64,000 bases of DNA from CAYPHY01 sp964410625 (GCA_964410625.1 CAYPHY010000015.1:1-64000); one strand, 5' to 3'; shown: positions 32,951 to 41,833, counted from the first letter of the stretch. The notes: a model not told the origin generated them from the sequence alone. Numbers and translations are program-made.

Positions 32951-33262
32951 CTATCCCTTCATCAAATTAATCTCATCAATATTGATGCTGCGCTTGGTGC
33001 GGAAGATGGCGACGAGCAGGGCCAGACCAACGGCGACTTCGGCGGCCGCCACCGTGATCACGAAAAAGACCAGCACCTGTCCATCAATGTCCCCTAAATA
33101 ACGCGAAAAGGCGACAAATAGCAAGTTGGCCGCGTTCAACATCAATTCAATTGACATAAAGACAATAATTGCATTCCGGCGCAACAGCACCCCCATCGCG
33201 CCAATTGTGAAAAGAATTGCGCTGAGAGCGATGTACCAGTTTATATCAACCGCATTTGGCAT
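32951..33262 (-). CDS. nuoK: NADH-quinone oxidoreductase subunit K
   Basis: 103 residues, three membrane helices, normal length. The conserved glutamate of helix 2 is in MSIELMLNAANLLFVAF and the second acidic residue in AEVAVGLALLVAIFR. It forms the proton path between the quinone site and the antiporter subunits. An AAGGAG ribosome site precedes the start. It lies between nuoJ and nuoL as usual. Confidence 0.97.
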   Translation of the reverse strand: MPNAVDINWYIALSAILFTIGAMGVLLRRNAIIVFMSIELMLNAANLLFVAFSRYLGDIDGQVLVFFVITVAAAEVAVGLALLVAIFRTKRSINIDEINLMKG

Positions 33263-33278
33263 GGTGACTCCTTAATTG

Positions 33279-33346
33279 TAGTACAGTAGCCAGTGGGCAG
33301 TAAGCAGCAGAAATAAGCTAAAATGTTCCCTGCTTACTGACTACTT
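33279..33346. repeat. Word hairpin, CAGTAAGCAG family, encodes the nuoJ end
   Basis: Left arm GTAGCCAGTGGGCAGTAAGCAG (33279-33308), right arm CTGCTTACTGACTACTT (33330-33346). On the minus strand the word AAGTAGTCAGTAAGCAG provides the last residues (K-S-S-Q) and TAA stop of nuoJ. Confidence 0.9.
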
Positions 33347-33864
33347 TTCGCCTTTCTGTTGCGCCCGAAGACAACAACCCCGGCAACGGCCGCCAACAAA
33401 AGGACGCCGGTCACTTCAAAGGGAAAGATATACCCCTCGAATAAGCGAAAGCCCAGGGCCTGGGGACTGGCATCAATCAGCGCTTCGGCGGCCTGGGTGG
33501 GGGCTGGGCTGAAACCGCCGGTGAGCAACATATAGGCAAACACCGCGATCAACGCCAGACCTAAGACGACCGCTAGAGAACGATGCCACCGCTCGCTGCC
33601 ACGGACGCCACCTGTACCACGCAACTGCTCGCCACCCAGGAGCATGATCACAAATAAGAAGAGGACGATGATGGCCCCGGCATAGACGATGACTTGCACC
33701 ATAGCGATGAAAGGCGCATTTAAGACCAGATAAAAGACGGCCGCCGTAATAAAATTCAGCACCAGATACATAGCGCTATGCACGGCGTTTCGACTGAGCA
33801 ACATCCCCAACGCGGCCGCAATGGAAATCGCCGCTAAAATAATAAACAAGACCGGACTAATCAT
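33334..33864 (-). CDS. nuoJ: NADH-quinone oxidoreductase subunit J
   Basis: 176 residues, five membrane helices. The helix with the conserved pi-bulge region reads MVQVIVYAGAIIVLFLFVIM (about 55-75). It flanks nuoK and helps couple quinone reduction to pumping. A polar loop (LRGTGGVRGSERWHRS) precedes helix 4. The C-terminal four residues come from a word-repeat arm. No unusual feature in the core. Confidence 0.96.
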   Translation of the reverse strand: MISPVLFIILAAISIAAALGMLLSRNAVHSAMYLVLNFITAAVFYLVLNAPFIAMVQVIVYAGAIIVLFLFVIMLLGGEQLRGTGGVRGSERWHRSLAVVLGLALIAVFAYMLLTGGFSPAPTQAAEALIDASPQALGFRLFEGYIFPFEVTGVLLLAAVAGVVVFGRNRKAKSSQ

Positions 33865-33875
33865 AAGACCCTTCC

Positions 33876-33973
33876 GAATTGTGAATTGTGAATGGTCAAT
33901 TGTGAACGAAGTAACTAGAAATTCGTGTTGTTAACCATTCACAATCCATAATTCACAATTGACCATTAACCAT
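33876..33973. repeat. Word hairpin, ATTGTGAATGGTCAATTG family (nuoI-nuoJ spacer)
   Basis: Left arm 33876-33906 and right arm 33933-33973 with words AATTGTGAA and AATGGTCAATTG. The nuoI stop TAA is the first base overlap of the word TAATGGTTAATGG. Confidence 0.9.
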
Positions 33974-34473
33974 TATTTCGGGTTTTCCATATCCGGGATC
34001 GAACGGTTAAATTTGCCCGGCTCGACCTGTTGTGGCGTCGGCCGTCCACCAACCGGTACATCCACAATCAACATATCCTTGGTATAGATGGAGCTGGCGC
34101 GGTCATAGAAGCTTAGCTCGTAATTGTCCTCCAAGACAATCGCTTCCGTTGGACAGGCATCTTCGCAATAGCCACAGAAGATGCAGCGCATCATGTTGAT
34201 TTCGTAGACACGGGCATATCGTTCGCCGGGGGAGTAACGTTCTTCGTCTGTGTTTTCGGCCGCCTCGACGAAGATCGCATCGGCCGGGCAAGCGGCCGCA
34301 CACAGCGAACAACCAATGCACTTTTCCAGCCCGTTTTCATACCGTTTCAGTTCGTGGCGGCCCTTAAAGCGATAACGCACCGGCCGGGTCACTTCCGGAT
34401 ATTGGATTGTGACCGGCGGGATAAACAGATGCTTAAGCGTCGTCGCCATCCCTCGAATGATTTCACCAATCAT
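33973..34473 (-). CDS. nuoI: NADH-quinone oxidoreductase subunit I
   Basis: 166 residues. Two ferredoxin-type [4Fe-4S] clusters: CIGCSLCAAACPADAI (about 52-67) and CIFCGYCEDACPTEAI (about 95-110), the N6a and N6b centres that relay electrons to NuoB. Peripheral arm, cytoplasmic face. N-terminal amphipathic anchor precedes. The first cluster has the usual CxxCxxCxxxCP spacing. AGGAGAAC ribosome site. Confidence 0.97.
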   Translation of the reverse strand: MIGEIIRGMATTLKHLFIPPVTIQYPEVTRPVRYRFKGRHELKRYENGLEKCIGCSLCAAACPADAIFVEAAENTDEERYSPGERYARVYEINMMRCIFCGYCEDACPTEAIVLEDNYELSFYDRASSIYTKDMLIVDVPVGGRPTPQQVEPGKFNRSIPDMENPK

Positions 34474-34528
34474 AAAGTTCTCCTGGAAAACGCAATCCTA
34501 ATCGGCATCCTAAATAGTTACGCGGTAT

Positions 34529-34632
34529 GCATTCGCGAATGCCAACCGGATAAAACGCAGATGACGCAGATTCCTAAATCTCTAACCTCTAATCTCTACT
34601 CTCCAATCTCTCAGTCTCTTAGTCTCTCTTTC
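34529..34632. repeat. nuoH-nuoI spacer: palindrome and GAGATTGG word array
   Basis: A perfect 14-bp palindrome GCATTCGCGAATGC (34529-34542), an ACGCAGATGACGCAG word pair (about 34555), and a one-sided array of TCTCTAATCTCTACTCTCC words (34573-34630) that begins five bases after the nuoH stop on the minus strand. Confidence 0.85.
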
Positions 34633-35739
34633 TTACCCCACAAAGAAGCGCGTAATTGATTCAAACAGCGGGGTCAGCGCCCCTTCCTCGGCCAGGACGA
34701 TGAAGACGGCCGTGATGATAAAGTTCAACACCGCAATCGGCAACATCACCTTCCAGCCGAAATTCATCAACTGATCATAGCGAAAGCGCGGCAAGGTGGC
34801 GCGAATCCAGATCATCAGGAATAGGCCAGCGACGATCTTCAGCGTGATATAGACGAAACCCAGCGCCGGAAATTGGTCAACAAATGGGCCACGATAGCCA
34901 CCAAAGAAGAAGATGGCGGCGATTGCGCTGAGCGAGATCATCTTCATATATTCGGCCATGAAGAACATCCCAAAACGCATTGCGCCGTATTCGACTGTAT
35001 AACCGGCCGATAACTCCTGTTCCGCCTCCAGTAGATCGAAGGGAGCGCGTTGTAGCTCGGCCAGCGATGCGATGACGAATATCACCGCGGCGATGGGTTG
35101 CAAAAAGACGAACCAGATGCCCCGTTGCGCCTCCACAATTTCACCCATATCCATTGAGTTAGCCAACATGATAGGGATGAGAACGGAAAGGCCCAACGCC
35201 AGTTCATAGCTCAACATCTGTGCCGAAGCGCGAATACCGCCGAGGACGGCGTATTTGCTGTTTGAAGCCCAACCGGCGAGGATCACGCCATAGACGCCAA
35301 TTGAGGTGATCGCCAAAACAAACAACACACCGACATTGATCCCCGGCGCAATCGCAAAATAGGGAGCAAAAACCGCGCCTAAGATGTTGATCTCTGGCGC
35401 CCAGGGGATGACAGCCAGAATGAGAATGGCCGGGATGACTGCCAGCATGGGGGCGAGAAAATAGATCACCCTGTCCACCTTGGTTGGGGTAGGGTCTTCT
35501 TTGAAGAAGAGCTTCACCGCATCGGCCGCCGGTTGCATAAAACCGCCCAACAGCCGCCGTTCGCCCCCACCGCGTTTAGGAATAGGGATATATCCGACCC
35601 GGTTGGGGCCTACACGTGCTTGCAACCGTGCCAATACCCTACGCTCCAATAGCGTGGTATAGGCAAAGCCGGTGATCACGGCAAAGGAAATAATGAACCC
35701 TAGGATCAGGGCACGAAGCGCAATTTGGCCTGGTGTCAT
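34633..35739 (-). CDS. nuoH: NADH-quinone oxidoreductase subunit H
   Basis: 368 residues, eight membrane helices. Conserved quinone-cavity segments: RVLARLQARVGPNRVGYIP near residues 32-50, LGGFMQPAADAVKLFFKED and ELQRAPFDLLEAEQELSAGY with the acidic loop needed for quinone chemistry. It anchors the peripheral arm to the membrane. Order and strand are as in other Nuo loci. The stop is followed by a word array. Confidence 0.97.
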   Translation of the reverse strand: MTPGQIALRALILGFIISFAVITGFAYTTLLERRVLARLQARVGPNRVGYIPIPKRGGGERRLLGGFMQPAADAVKLFFKEDPTPTKVDRVIYFLAPMLAVIPAILILAVIPWAPEINILGAVFAPYFAIAPGINVGVLFVLAITSIGVYGVILAGWASNSKYAVLGGIRASAQMLSYELALGLSVLIPIMLANSMDMGEIVEAQRGIWFVFLQPIAAVIFVIASLAELQRAPFDLLEAEQELSAGYTVEYGAMRFGMFFMAEYMKMISLSAIAAIFFFGGYRGPFVDQFPALGFVYITLKIVAGLFLMIWIRATLPRFRYDQLMNFGWKVMLPIAVLNFIITAVFIVLAEEGALTPLFESITRFFVG

Positions 35740-35755
35740 ATCACTCCGTTTTTAG

Positions 35756-35866
35756 TAGCGAGTGGTTAGTGGCTAGTGGTTTGTGAAGAGTGATGAGTCA
35801 TGCGTGACGCTTCTTACTCGCCACTCGTCACTAATCACTTACCACTCGCCACTCTCCTCTCATCAC
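35756..35866. repeat. Word hairpin, AGTGATGAG family, supplies the nuoG stop
   Basis: Left arm GAGTGGTTAGTGGCTAGTGG and AAGAGTGATGAGTCATGCG (35758-35806), right arm of complements (about 35813-35866). On the minus strand AAGTGATGAGAGG provides the last lysine and TGA stop of nuoG. Fills the nuoG-nuoH spacer. Confidence 0.9.
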
Positions 35867-38427
35867 TTCTTGATAACCGCCGGACGCAGAGGACCGGCAA
35901 ATTGGGATGGGACGCCTTTTAGGAGCGCGGTGCCATGTGGCGTGGCTCCATTGACATGGGCGACCGCTTCTATATCAACGTCATCAAGTTCAATGGTCAC
36001 AGTTTCATCGTTGGCAATCGCCAATGCGGCCGCATCGGCCGCGTGTAGCACCAGCGTCGGCCGTGCCATCCGCCCGTTCAGCAGCTCCGTGTGCTGGATC
36101 AAGATCCCTGGCGAATAGAGCATTGGGGCGGTGATTAGTTGCAGCGACTCCTCTTCTTCATGAATAGCGGCTGGCTCGGCCGGTACGGGGAAGGCTTCCA
36201 CGTCGCCAGTTTCGGCCGCTGCTGCCCACTGTTGTCCCAGACCGGCGCGGTTTTCGTAGGCCGTGCCGCCATAGTACAGATCATCGCCACCCACATCCGG
36301 CCACTGCTTTTCCACACGGGCCAGTGTGCGGTAATCCATCTCTTTATATGGGGCCACCGCTTTGGCAATGTCGCGGAAGACCAGACTGGCAGCGAAGGCG
36401 GGTTTACCTAGCCCGATGCGCTCGCCGATCTGTGCCACAATCTGCCAATCGGGACGTGCCTCGCCGACAGCGGGGATGGCCGGGTAGTACCGTTGCACCC
36501 GCCGTTCGCCGTTGGTAAATGTTCCTTCGCCCTCCGCCCAGCTTTGTGCCGGGAGGACGACATCGGCCAGCTTGGCTGTTTCGGTCAGGAATAGTTCTTG
36601 CACCACCAGGAAATCGAGTTGGCCGCGGCCGTCCATCAGGCCATCGCCCACCGGGTCTGCACCCAATATATACAATGCCTTGAGTGTGCCATCGGCCGCC
36701 GCATTGTAAATGCCGGTTGCATCCAATCCTGGCGACGCAGCCGGTTTGTAACCCGGCTCCAGGGCGGGGTGGATACCCATATCCCATGCCCCCTGGGTGT
36801 TGCTATGCGGCCAGACTGCGACCAATCCATTATTCGGCCGTCCCGCATGGGCGCTGCTACCGTTGCCCTTCAGCAACAGCAGATTGCCTAACAAACGCGC
36901 CAGCGTGTCGCTCTCTTCGTAGGATAGCCCTTCGGACCCATAGAAGACAACCAGATTGTTGGCTTCAATCAGGATATTGGCGGCAACTGCCAGCGCGTCT
37001 TCCTGATCCGGCTCCGTGTCTACCCGCGCCAGATTGACCAGTTGGCGGGCGACGGAAAGGGCGCGGCCCGGCCGGTGGTGAATGGCGATGGTAGCGAATT
37101 TGTCCAGACGGGTGGCGCGGCCGTTGATCAGAACCAGCATCGCCCCTCGTTTCACCGCCTCATGCACGCGCAGCCACCATACCGGCGCTTGTTCGTGCAG
37201 ATCGGCCGCTGCCACGAGGATCGCATCCCCCTTTCCCAACTCTTTCAGATTGCTGCCGTTGCTCAAGCCCACCTGGGCGACCACATCCCCACCAGCCACG
37301 CGCTTCGCAGCCAGATCAATGCTGCCGCTGCCCAATCCCTGGCGGATGAGCTTTTGGAAGAGGAACAACGTCTCGTTGCTCAAGCGGTCGCCACTTAGTC
37401 CGGCGACTGCATCCTTGTGCATCTGCAACTTACCGGCGACCACATCCAGCGCCTCTTCCCAGGTGGAGGGGACCAACTGGCTACCCTTGCGGATCAAGGG
37501 CTGCTTCAGCCGGTCGGGGGCATCGGCAAAGTGGTGGACAAAACGACCTTTGTCGCAAATCCAAATCTCATTCACCGCCTCGTTCTGGCGAGGTAGAATG
37601 CGCTTGATCACGTTTCGGCCGCCGGAAATGGCTTCCCGCCGCGTGCTCATGGTCGTATTGCAACCGACGGGGCAGTGGGGACAGATGCTGGCAACGGGGG
37701 TCAGTTCCCACGGCCGCGCCTGGAAGCGGAAATCCGTTGTCGTCAGCGCGCCAACCGGGCAAATGTCGGTGGTGTTGCCGCTCCAATAGCTGTCAAATCC
37801 CGGTTCGGTGAAGGTGACGATTTCCAGGTGACGGCCGCGCTCATGGAAATGGATCACCGGATCATCCACAATCTCATCCTGGAAGCGGATGCAGCGAGCG
37901 CATTGAATGCAGCGTTCGCGGTCGAGGGTGATTAACTCGCCCAAAGGCACATGCTTGGCCAGACGCATCTTGTCCTCAAAGACCATCCGGCTTGTGCCGC
38001 GGCCGTGGCGCATCGTCAGGTTTTGCAAAGGACATTCGCCACCCTTATCGCAAATCGGACAGTCCAGAGGGTGGCTGGTTAGGATAAATTCGATAATATC
38101 TTCACGCGCTTCATCCACCGCAGCGGTAGTTGTCCGCACGACCATCCCTTCGCTGACCCGCACCGTACAGCCCGTTTGTAGCCCTTTACCGAAGTTTAGC
38201 TGTGGTGTGCCATCTTCATTCAGCAATGGCTCGCCCGTGTTCCGGTCGCGCATCGGCAGACCGATCTCCACCAGGCACATGCGACACATCCCCACCGGTT
38301 CCAGCTTTGGATGGTGGCAAAAGACGGGGATGTCAATACTTATTCTTTTTGCGGCGTCTACTACAGTGGTCCCCTGCGGGACTTGCACTTCTACGCCGTC
38401 AACTGTCAACGTTACCAGATCACTCAT
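35863..38427 (-). CDS. nuoG: NADH-quinone oxidoreductase subunit G
   Basis: 854 residues. The N-terminal [2Fe-2S] cluster is IPVFCHHPKLEPVGMC with RMC. The [4Fe-4S] ligands lie in HPLDCPICDKGGECPLQ, in ERCIQCARCIRF and in ICPHCPVGC. The rest is the molybdopterin-oxidoreductase-like domain without cofactor, as in other NuoG proteins (for example YILGADPVGDGLMDGRGQ and VVLPAQSWAEGEGTFTNGER). It carries electrons along the peripheral arm. Its ATG overlaps the stop of the Uma2 gene (ATGAGTGA), so translation of the two is probably coupled. Confidence 0.97.
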   Translation of the reverse strand: MSDLVTLTVDGVEVQVPQGTTVVDAAKRISIDIPVFCHHPKLEPVGMCRMCLVEIGLPMRDRNTGEPLLNEDGTPQLNFGKGLQTGCTVRVSEGMVVRTTTAAVDEAREDIIEFILTSHPLDCPICDKGGECPLQNLTMRHGRGTSRMVFEDKMRLAKHVPLGELITLDRERCIQCARCIRFQDEIVDDPVIHFHERGRHLEIVTFTEPGFDSYWSGNTTDICPVGALTTTDFRFQARPWELTPVASICPHCPVGCNTTMSTRREAISGGRNVIKRILPRQNEAVNEIWICDKGRFVHHFADAPDRLKQPLIRKGSQLVPSTWEEALDVVAGKLQMHKDAVAGLSGDRLSNETLFLFQKLIRQGLGSGSIDLAAKRVAGGDVVAQVGLSNGSNLKELGKGDAILVAAADLHEQAPVWWLRVHEAVKRGAMLVLINGRATRLDKFATIAIHHRPGRALSVARQLVNLARVDTEPDQEDALAVAANILIEANNLVVFYGSEGLSYEESDTLARLLGNLLLLKGNGSSAHAGRPNNGLVAVWPHSNTQGAWDMGIHPALEPGYKPAASPGLDATGIYNAAADGTLKALYILGADPVGDGLMDGRGQLDFLVVQELFLTETAKLADVVLPAQSWAEGEGTFTNGERRVQRYYPAIPAVGEARPDWQIVAQIGERIGLGKPAFAASLVFRDIAKAVAPYKEMDYRTLARVEKQWPDVGGDDLYYGGTAYENRAGLGQQWAAAAETGDVEAFPVPAEPAAIHEEEESLQLITAPMLYSPGILIQHTELLNGRMARPTLVLHAADAAALAIANDETVTIELDDVDIEAVAHVNGATPHGTALLKGVPSQFAGPLRPAVIKK

Positions 38428-39031
38428 GCGGATCCTCTTCTGCGTTTTCTTCTCCCAGCAATTCAGCCAGGTTAAATGTCAGGCCAGGGAAAGTCCCCGG
38501 CGAAAAAGTTTCAAACCAACCGATAATTTGCGCCAACAAGTATCCTTCTTCTGTGTGCTTATATTCATAGATAACCAGGCTATCGGTCTCGACTAACCAA
38601 TACCAGGGAACCCCGGCCAAATGGTAGGCGCGTAGCTTTTTGGCTTTGTCACGGCCGACCGTTCCCGGCGAAGTGACTTCTACAACCATATCTGGCGGCC
38701 CATCAATCGCTAAATCATCAACAAAACGCTCAAGGTTGGTCTTGTGCAAGTAGCTAAGATCAGGCACATAAGTTCGTGTGGCAGAAAGCTCAACCTCGAC
38801 TTCGGGCCAAATAAGCCCTAAACCTGTTTGCTTCAGATATGCTGATACAACAGCATATAGCTCACCAACGATTCTTTGATGACGTCCACGCGGCCGAACC
38901 ATTTCAATTAGCTCCCCATCGTCTAACTCATAATAAGGCGGCCCTTCCGGCAATTGGCGGAACTCTTCTTGGGTCCACACCTTTTCCAGTTGCGGCCGAA
39001 GCTTGGTCGGTTGTAGTTCTAGGGTCGTCAT
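38420..39031 (-). CDS. Uma2-family PD-(D/E)XK endonuclease-like protein
   Basis: 203 residues, normal length for Uma2 (DUF820). Core motif: YVPDLSYL, then DMVVEVTSPG with KLRAYHLAGVPWYWLVE, the PD-(D/E)xK fold; YYELDDGELIEM marks the N-terminus. These genes are hugely expanded in cyanobacteria and Chloroflexota and their role is unknown. Here it is inserted between nuoF and nuoG and overlaps nuoG by 8 bases. It is therefore probably co-transcribed with complex I. Confidence 0.93.
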   Translation of the reverse strand: MTTLELQPTKLRPQLEKVWTQEEFRQLPEGPPYYELDDGELIEMVRPRGRHQRIVGELYAVVSAYLKQTGLGLIWPEVEVELSATRTYVPDLSYLHKTNLERFVDDLAIDGPPDMVVEVTSPGTVGRDKAKKLRAYHLAGVPWYWLVETDSLVIYEYKHTEEGYLLAQIIGWFETFSPGTFPGLTFNLAELLGEENAEEDPHE

Positions 39032-39043
39032 TATATAAATCCT

Positions 39044-39436
39044 TTAAGTAGCAATTTCGACAACATTTGCTGGCCCGTTTAAGGTTACAACAAGCTGGTT
39101 AAGCACATCACGACCTAAAACAGCTTCACTGTTCTCTTTATTTGCCAATATTCGCACACCGTGAATGAGATCACGGCCGACCCGTACTGCTGCTAAATAT
39201 ACATCATAAACTTGGCTGGAGTGAGATCCCCAACGCATTCTTGCTCGTCCCACTTGTTCGACGTCAGCCCTTTCTAAACCATGTATAGGAAAGATAGTTG
39301 CATCTGCGCCCGAATCCACAATAGTTGTTAAAACCACATTTGTTGTTGTCCCGCCAACCGGCTGAATCGAAAGCTCGATCACGGGAAGCGCCGGGCCAAA
39401 AGGGTAGCTACTGTCGTAATCGAACGTATAAACCAT
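39044..39436 (-). CDS. Retropepsin-like aspartic protease-fold protein
   Basis: 130 residues, one lobe, so it would act as a dimer. The catalytic triad segment is IVDSGADATIFP near residue 40 (DSGA), followed by a second characteristic run GVRILANKENSEAVLGRDVLNQ, like the ILGRD motif of retropepsin-like bacterial proteins. Substrate unknown. It shares one base with the upstream gene (TAATG overlap), which indicates a two-gene unit. Inside the nuo locus. Confidence 0.82.
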   Translation of the reverse strand: MVYTFDYDSSYPFGPALPVIELSIQPVGGTTTNVVLTTIVDSGADATIFPIHGLERADVEQVGRARMRWGSHSSQVYDVYLAAVRVGRDLIHGVRILANKENSEAVLGRDVLNQLVVTLNGPANVVEIAT

Positions 39437-39834
39437 TAGTTTTTCCCGGCCATTCGTGGGGAGCGAATGACATATTCTTCTATTGGCTGTTCACGAACAG
39501 GTGCAATCCAAACAAACTTCCCTGGTAGTCTATCCTTGACGCGCAGATAAAGCGCCACCTGATCTATGTCGTGGTCAATCAATTCACCGTTATAGATCGC
39601 AACATATTGACCGAGGTACTTCTCTCGTAGTATCGGATGTAATTGTCTAAAGGCTTTTTCTTCACGATCAACAGCCGATTCACTGTTGCCGTTTTCATCA
39701 AGATCTATCCGTTCATCGGCTAAATCAATCGCATCAACCAGTACCTCGTCAACGCGACGGCGGCGGACCCGCGCAATCTGTTGTGCCAATTGATACATAT
39801 CATCTGGGATAGTCAGCATCACTTGGGTACTCAT
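39436..39834 (-). CDS. Small protein with ribbon-helix-helix-like start and DUF5678-like end
   Basis: 132 residues. Residues 1-35 (MLTIPDDMYQLAQQIARVRR) resemble the beta-alpha-alpha start of antitoxin DNA-binding domains. Residues about 85-125 (YLGQYVAIYNGELIDHDIDQ and VALYLRVKDRLPGKFVWIAP) match the DUF5678 pattern. It is fused by a 1-base overlap to the retropepsin-like gene. The pair has the layout of a toxin-antitoxin or processed-regulator module, but no activity is established. Confidence 0.75.
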   Translation of the reverse strand: MSTQVMLTIPDDMYQLAQQIARVRRRRVDEVLVDAIDLADERIDLDENGNSESAVDREEKAFRQLHPILREKYLGQYVAIYNGELIDHDIDQVALYLRVKDRLPGKFVWIAPVREQPIEEYVIRSPRMAGKN

Positions 39835-39870
39835 ATGTTGGGTACTCCGACGATACCTGGATTAATCGGC

Positions 39871-41166
39871 CTAATCGGCCGCCACCGCCGGCCGCGCCAA
39901 CATCTCCACCGCCTCTGGGGATGGGGCGACTTTCTTCACCTTCGCCCGATACTCCTCCGGGAAGTGGCGGATGGTGGACAGCACCGGACTGGTGGCAAAT
40001 TCGCCCAGGGCACAGAGACATTTACCCGTCATCTGGTTCGCCACGGTTTCCAGCAAACGCACATCGCTTTCGGTGCCTTCGCCATAATAAATGCGTTCTA
40101 TCACCTGCTCCATCCAAAAAGTCCCTTCGCGGCAGGGGGTACACTTGCCGCAGGACTCGTGGCGGAAGAAGCGGACCATCTTCATCGCCGCCCAGACCAT
40201 GTCCACCGTTTCATCCATGACGATGACCGAGGCGGAACCCATCACCGAGTTGTGGGGGGTCAACCCTTCATAGGTCAACGGCGCATCCAGAGCTGATTCG
40301 ACGATCACCGGGCCAGAGCCACCGCTGGGGAGCAGTGCTTTGAATTGACGGCCGCCGGGAATCCCACCCGCCATCTCAATTAACTGGCGGTAGGTGACGC
40401 CCAGTTCCACCTCATAGTTGCCGGGGTTCTGTATGTGACCACTCATGCAAACGATCTTCACCCCCGGACTTTGTTGTGTCCCCATGCCCGTATACCAATC
40501 GGGACCATTGTGGATGATTAGCGGTACATTGGCTAGCGTTTCGGTGTTGTTGACCACTGTGGGCTTCTTATAAAGTCCCTCAACGGCCGGAAACGGCGGC
40601 TTCGACCAGGGCTGGCCCAAATTACCGGCCAACGATTCAATCAGGGCCGTTTCTTCGCCACAAATGTAGGCCCCTGCCCCATAGTGAGTATAGAAGTTGC
40701 AGCTATAGTCGCTGTCAAAAATGTTTTCGCCAATCAGCCCATCGGCATAGGCTTCCTTCAGCGCTTGCTCAAAGGCGTAGGCGGCATCCATAAATTCGCC
40801 GCGCATATAGTTGAAGATCAGCCGTGCGCCCACTGCATAGGCGGCGATCAATGCCCCTTCCAACACCTGGTGGGGGTTGCGTTCCAGCAGTTCGCGGTCT
40901 TTGAACGTGCCGGTCTCCGACTCGTCGGAGTTGATCAAGACGTACTTCTCGCCCGGCCCCTTGGGGATGAATTTCCACTTCATGCCGGTGGGGAAGCCCG
41001 CCCCACCTCGGCCGCGCAAATTTGCCTTGCTGACGACGTCAATGACTTCTTCGGGGGTCATCTCCGTGACCACCTTGCGCCATGCTTCGTAGCCGCCGTT
41101 TTGCTTATAGACCTCCAGCTTGTGGAGGTCGGGTATATCGCGATGACGTAATAGGATATGGGCCAT
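39871..41166 (-). CDS. nuoF: NADH-quinone oxidoreductase subunit F
   Basis: 431 residues. NADH and FMN loops: LRGRGGAGFPTGMKW (about 49-63) and YVLINSDESETGTFKDRELL, then GAGAYICGEETALIESLAG. The [4Fe-4S] N3 ligands are ESCGKCTPCREGT (about 350). It accepts hydride from NADH. It is followed by three non-nuo genes before nuoG, a break in the usual EFG order. Confidence 0.97.
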   Translation of the reverse strand: MAHILLRHRDIPDLHKLEVYKQNGGYEAWRKVVTEMTPEEVIDVVSKANLRGRGGAGFPTGMKWKFIPKGPGEKYVLINSDESETGTFKDRELLERNPHQVLEGALIAAYAVGARLIFNYMRGEFMDAAYAFEQALKEAYADGLIGENIFDSDYSCNFYTHYGAGAYICGEETALIESLAGNLGQPWSKPPFPAVEGLYKKPTVVNNTETLANVPLIIHNGPDWYTGMGTQQSPGVKIVCMSGHIQNPGNYEVELGVTYRQLIEMAGGIPGGRQFKALLPSGGSGPVIVESALDAPLTYEGLTPHNSVMGSASVIVMDETVDMVWAAMKMVRFFRHESCGKCTPCREGTFWMEQVIERIYYGEGTESDVRLLETVANQMTGKCLCALGEFATSPVLSTIRHFPEEYRAKVKKVAPSPEAVEMLARPAVAAD

Positions 41167-41174
41167 AATCCACT

Positions 41175-41212
41175 TGGAATTGACAATTGATAATTGTCAA
41201 TTGTCAATTGTT
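41175..41212. repeat. Word hairpin, AATTGAC family (nuoE-nuoF spacer)
   Basis: AATTGACAATTGATAATTGTCAATTGTCAATTG (shortened here to its words AATTGAC and GTCAATT). Begins six bases after the nuoE stop on the minus strand. Same words as in the GT-C gene at 4052. Confidence 0.9.
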
Positions 41213-41217
41213 AGTTA

Positions 41218-41751
41218 TTAACTATTTGTCTCCGGCACATAAGCAAAGATGCGTTCCACCACCGAAGGTTCCGGTGCAGCCGCTTCTTCGCGCAGACGGG
41301 CGATGAGTGCTTCAAACTTCGCTTCGTCTAGGTTTTCCTCGAACTTCAGATTGCATTGCAGCATCGGCGCCCGATCACAGGCGGCCAGGCACATCACCGT
41401 TTTCAGCGTGAACAGGCCGTCGTTGGTGGTGCCACCTACTGGAATATCGAGCTTGCGGCTGGCCATCTCCACAAATTCATCCGCCCCGCGTAAGGCACAG
41501 GCCAGATCGTTGCACACTTCCAGCACATACTTGCCCACCGGTTGTTCATAATACAGCGAATAGAAACCGGCCAACGACAATACATGTGTCGGGTTCAGGT
41601 CGAGAATCTCGGCCACCTCATGGATCGCTTCCTCGCTCATGTAGCCATACTCGTGCTGTGCGAGGTGCATCAGGTGCAGGACGGCCGATTTTTTATCCGG
41701 ATACCGCGCCAGCAACGCCTCTATCTCATTCGCATACTTTTCTGCAATCAC
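41218..41751 (-). CDS. nuoE: NADH-quinone oxidoreductase subunit E
   Basis: 177 residues. Thioredoxin-fold [2Fe-2S] (N1a) protein: cysteines in VCNDLACALRGADE (about 84-97) and in CLAACDRAPML (about 125-135), the Cx4C...Cx3C spacing. N-terminal helices (YANEIEALLARYPDKKSAVL, HEVAEILDLNPTHVLSLAGF) are normal. Partner of NuoF. A word hairpin follows the stop. Confidence 0.96.
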   Translation of the reverse strand: MIAEKYANEIEALLARYPDKKSAVLHLMHLAQHEYGYMSEEAIHEVAEILDLNPTHVLSLAGFYSLYYEQPVGKYVLEVCNDLACALRGADEFVEMASRKLDIPVGGTTNDGLFTLKTVMCLAACDRAPMLQCNLKFEENLDEAKFEALIARLREEAAAPEPSVVERIFAYVPETNS

Positions 41752-41822
41752 GCCAATCTCCTAGTCTCTCAATCTCTCAGTCTCTAAGTCTCAGAGATTA
41801 AGAGACTGGGAGACCAAGAGAG
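41752..41822. repeat. Word hairpin, GAGATTAAGAGACT family (nuoD-nuoE spacer)
   Basis: Left arm CTAGTCTCTCAATCTCTCAG words (41761-41791), right arm GAGATTAAGAGACTGGGAG words (41794-41822), almost no loop. About 11 bases after the nuoD stop. Confidence 0.92.
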
Positions 41823-41833
41823 TGATTGGTGGT

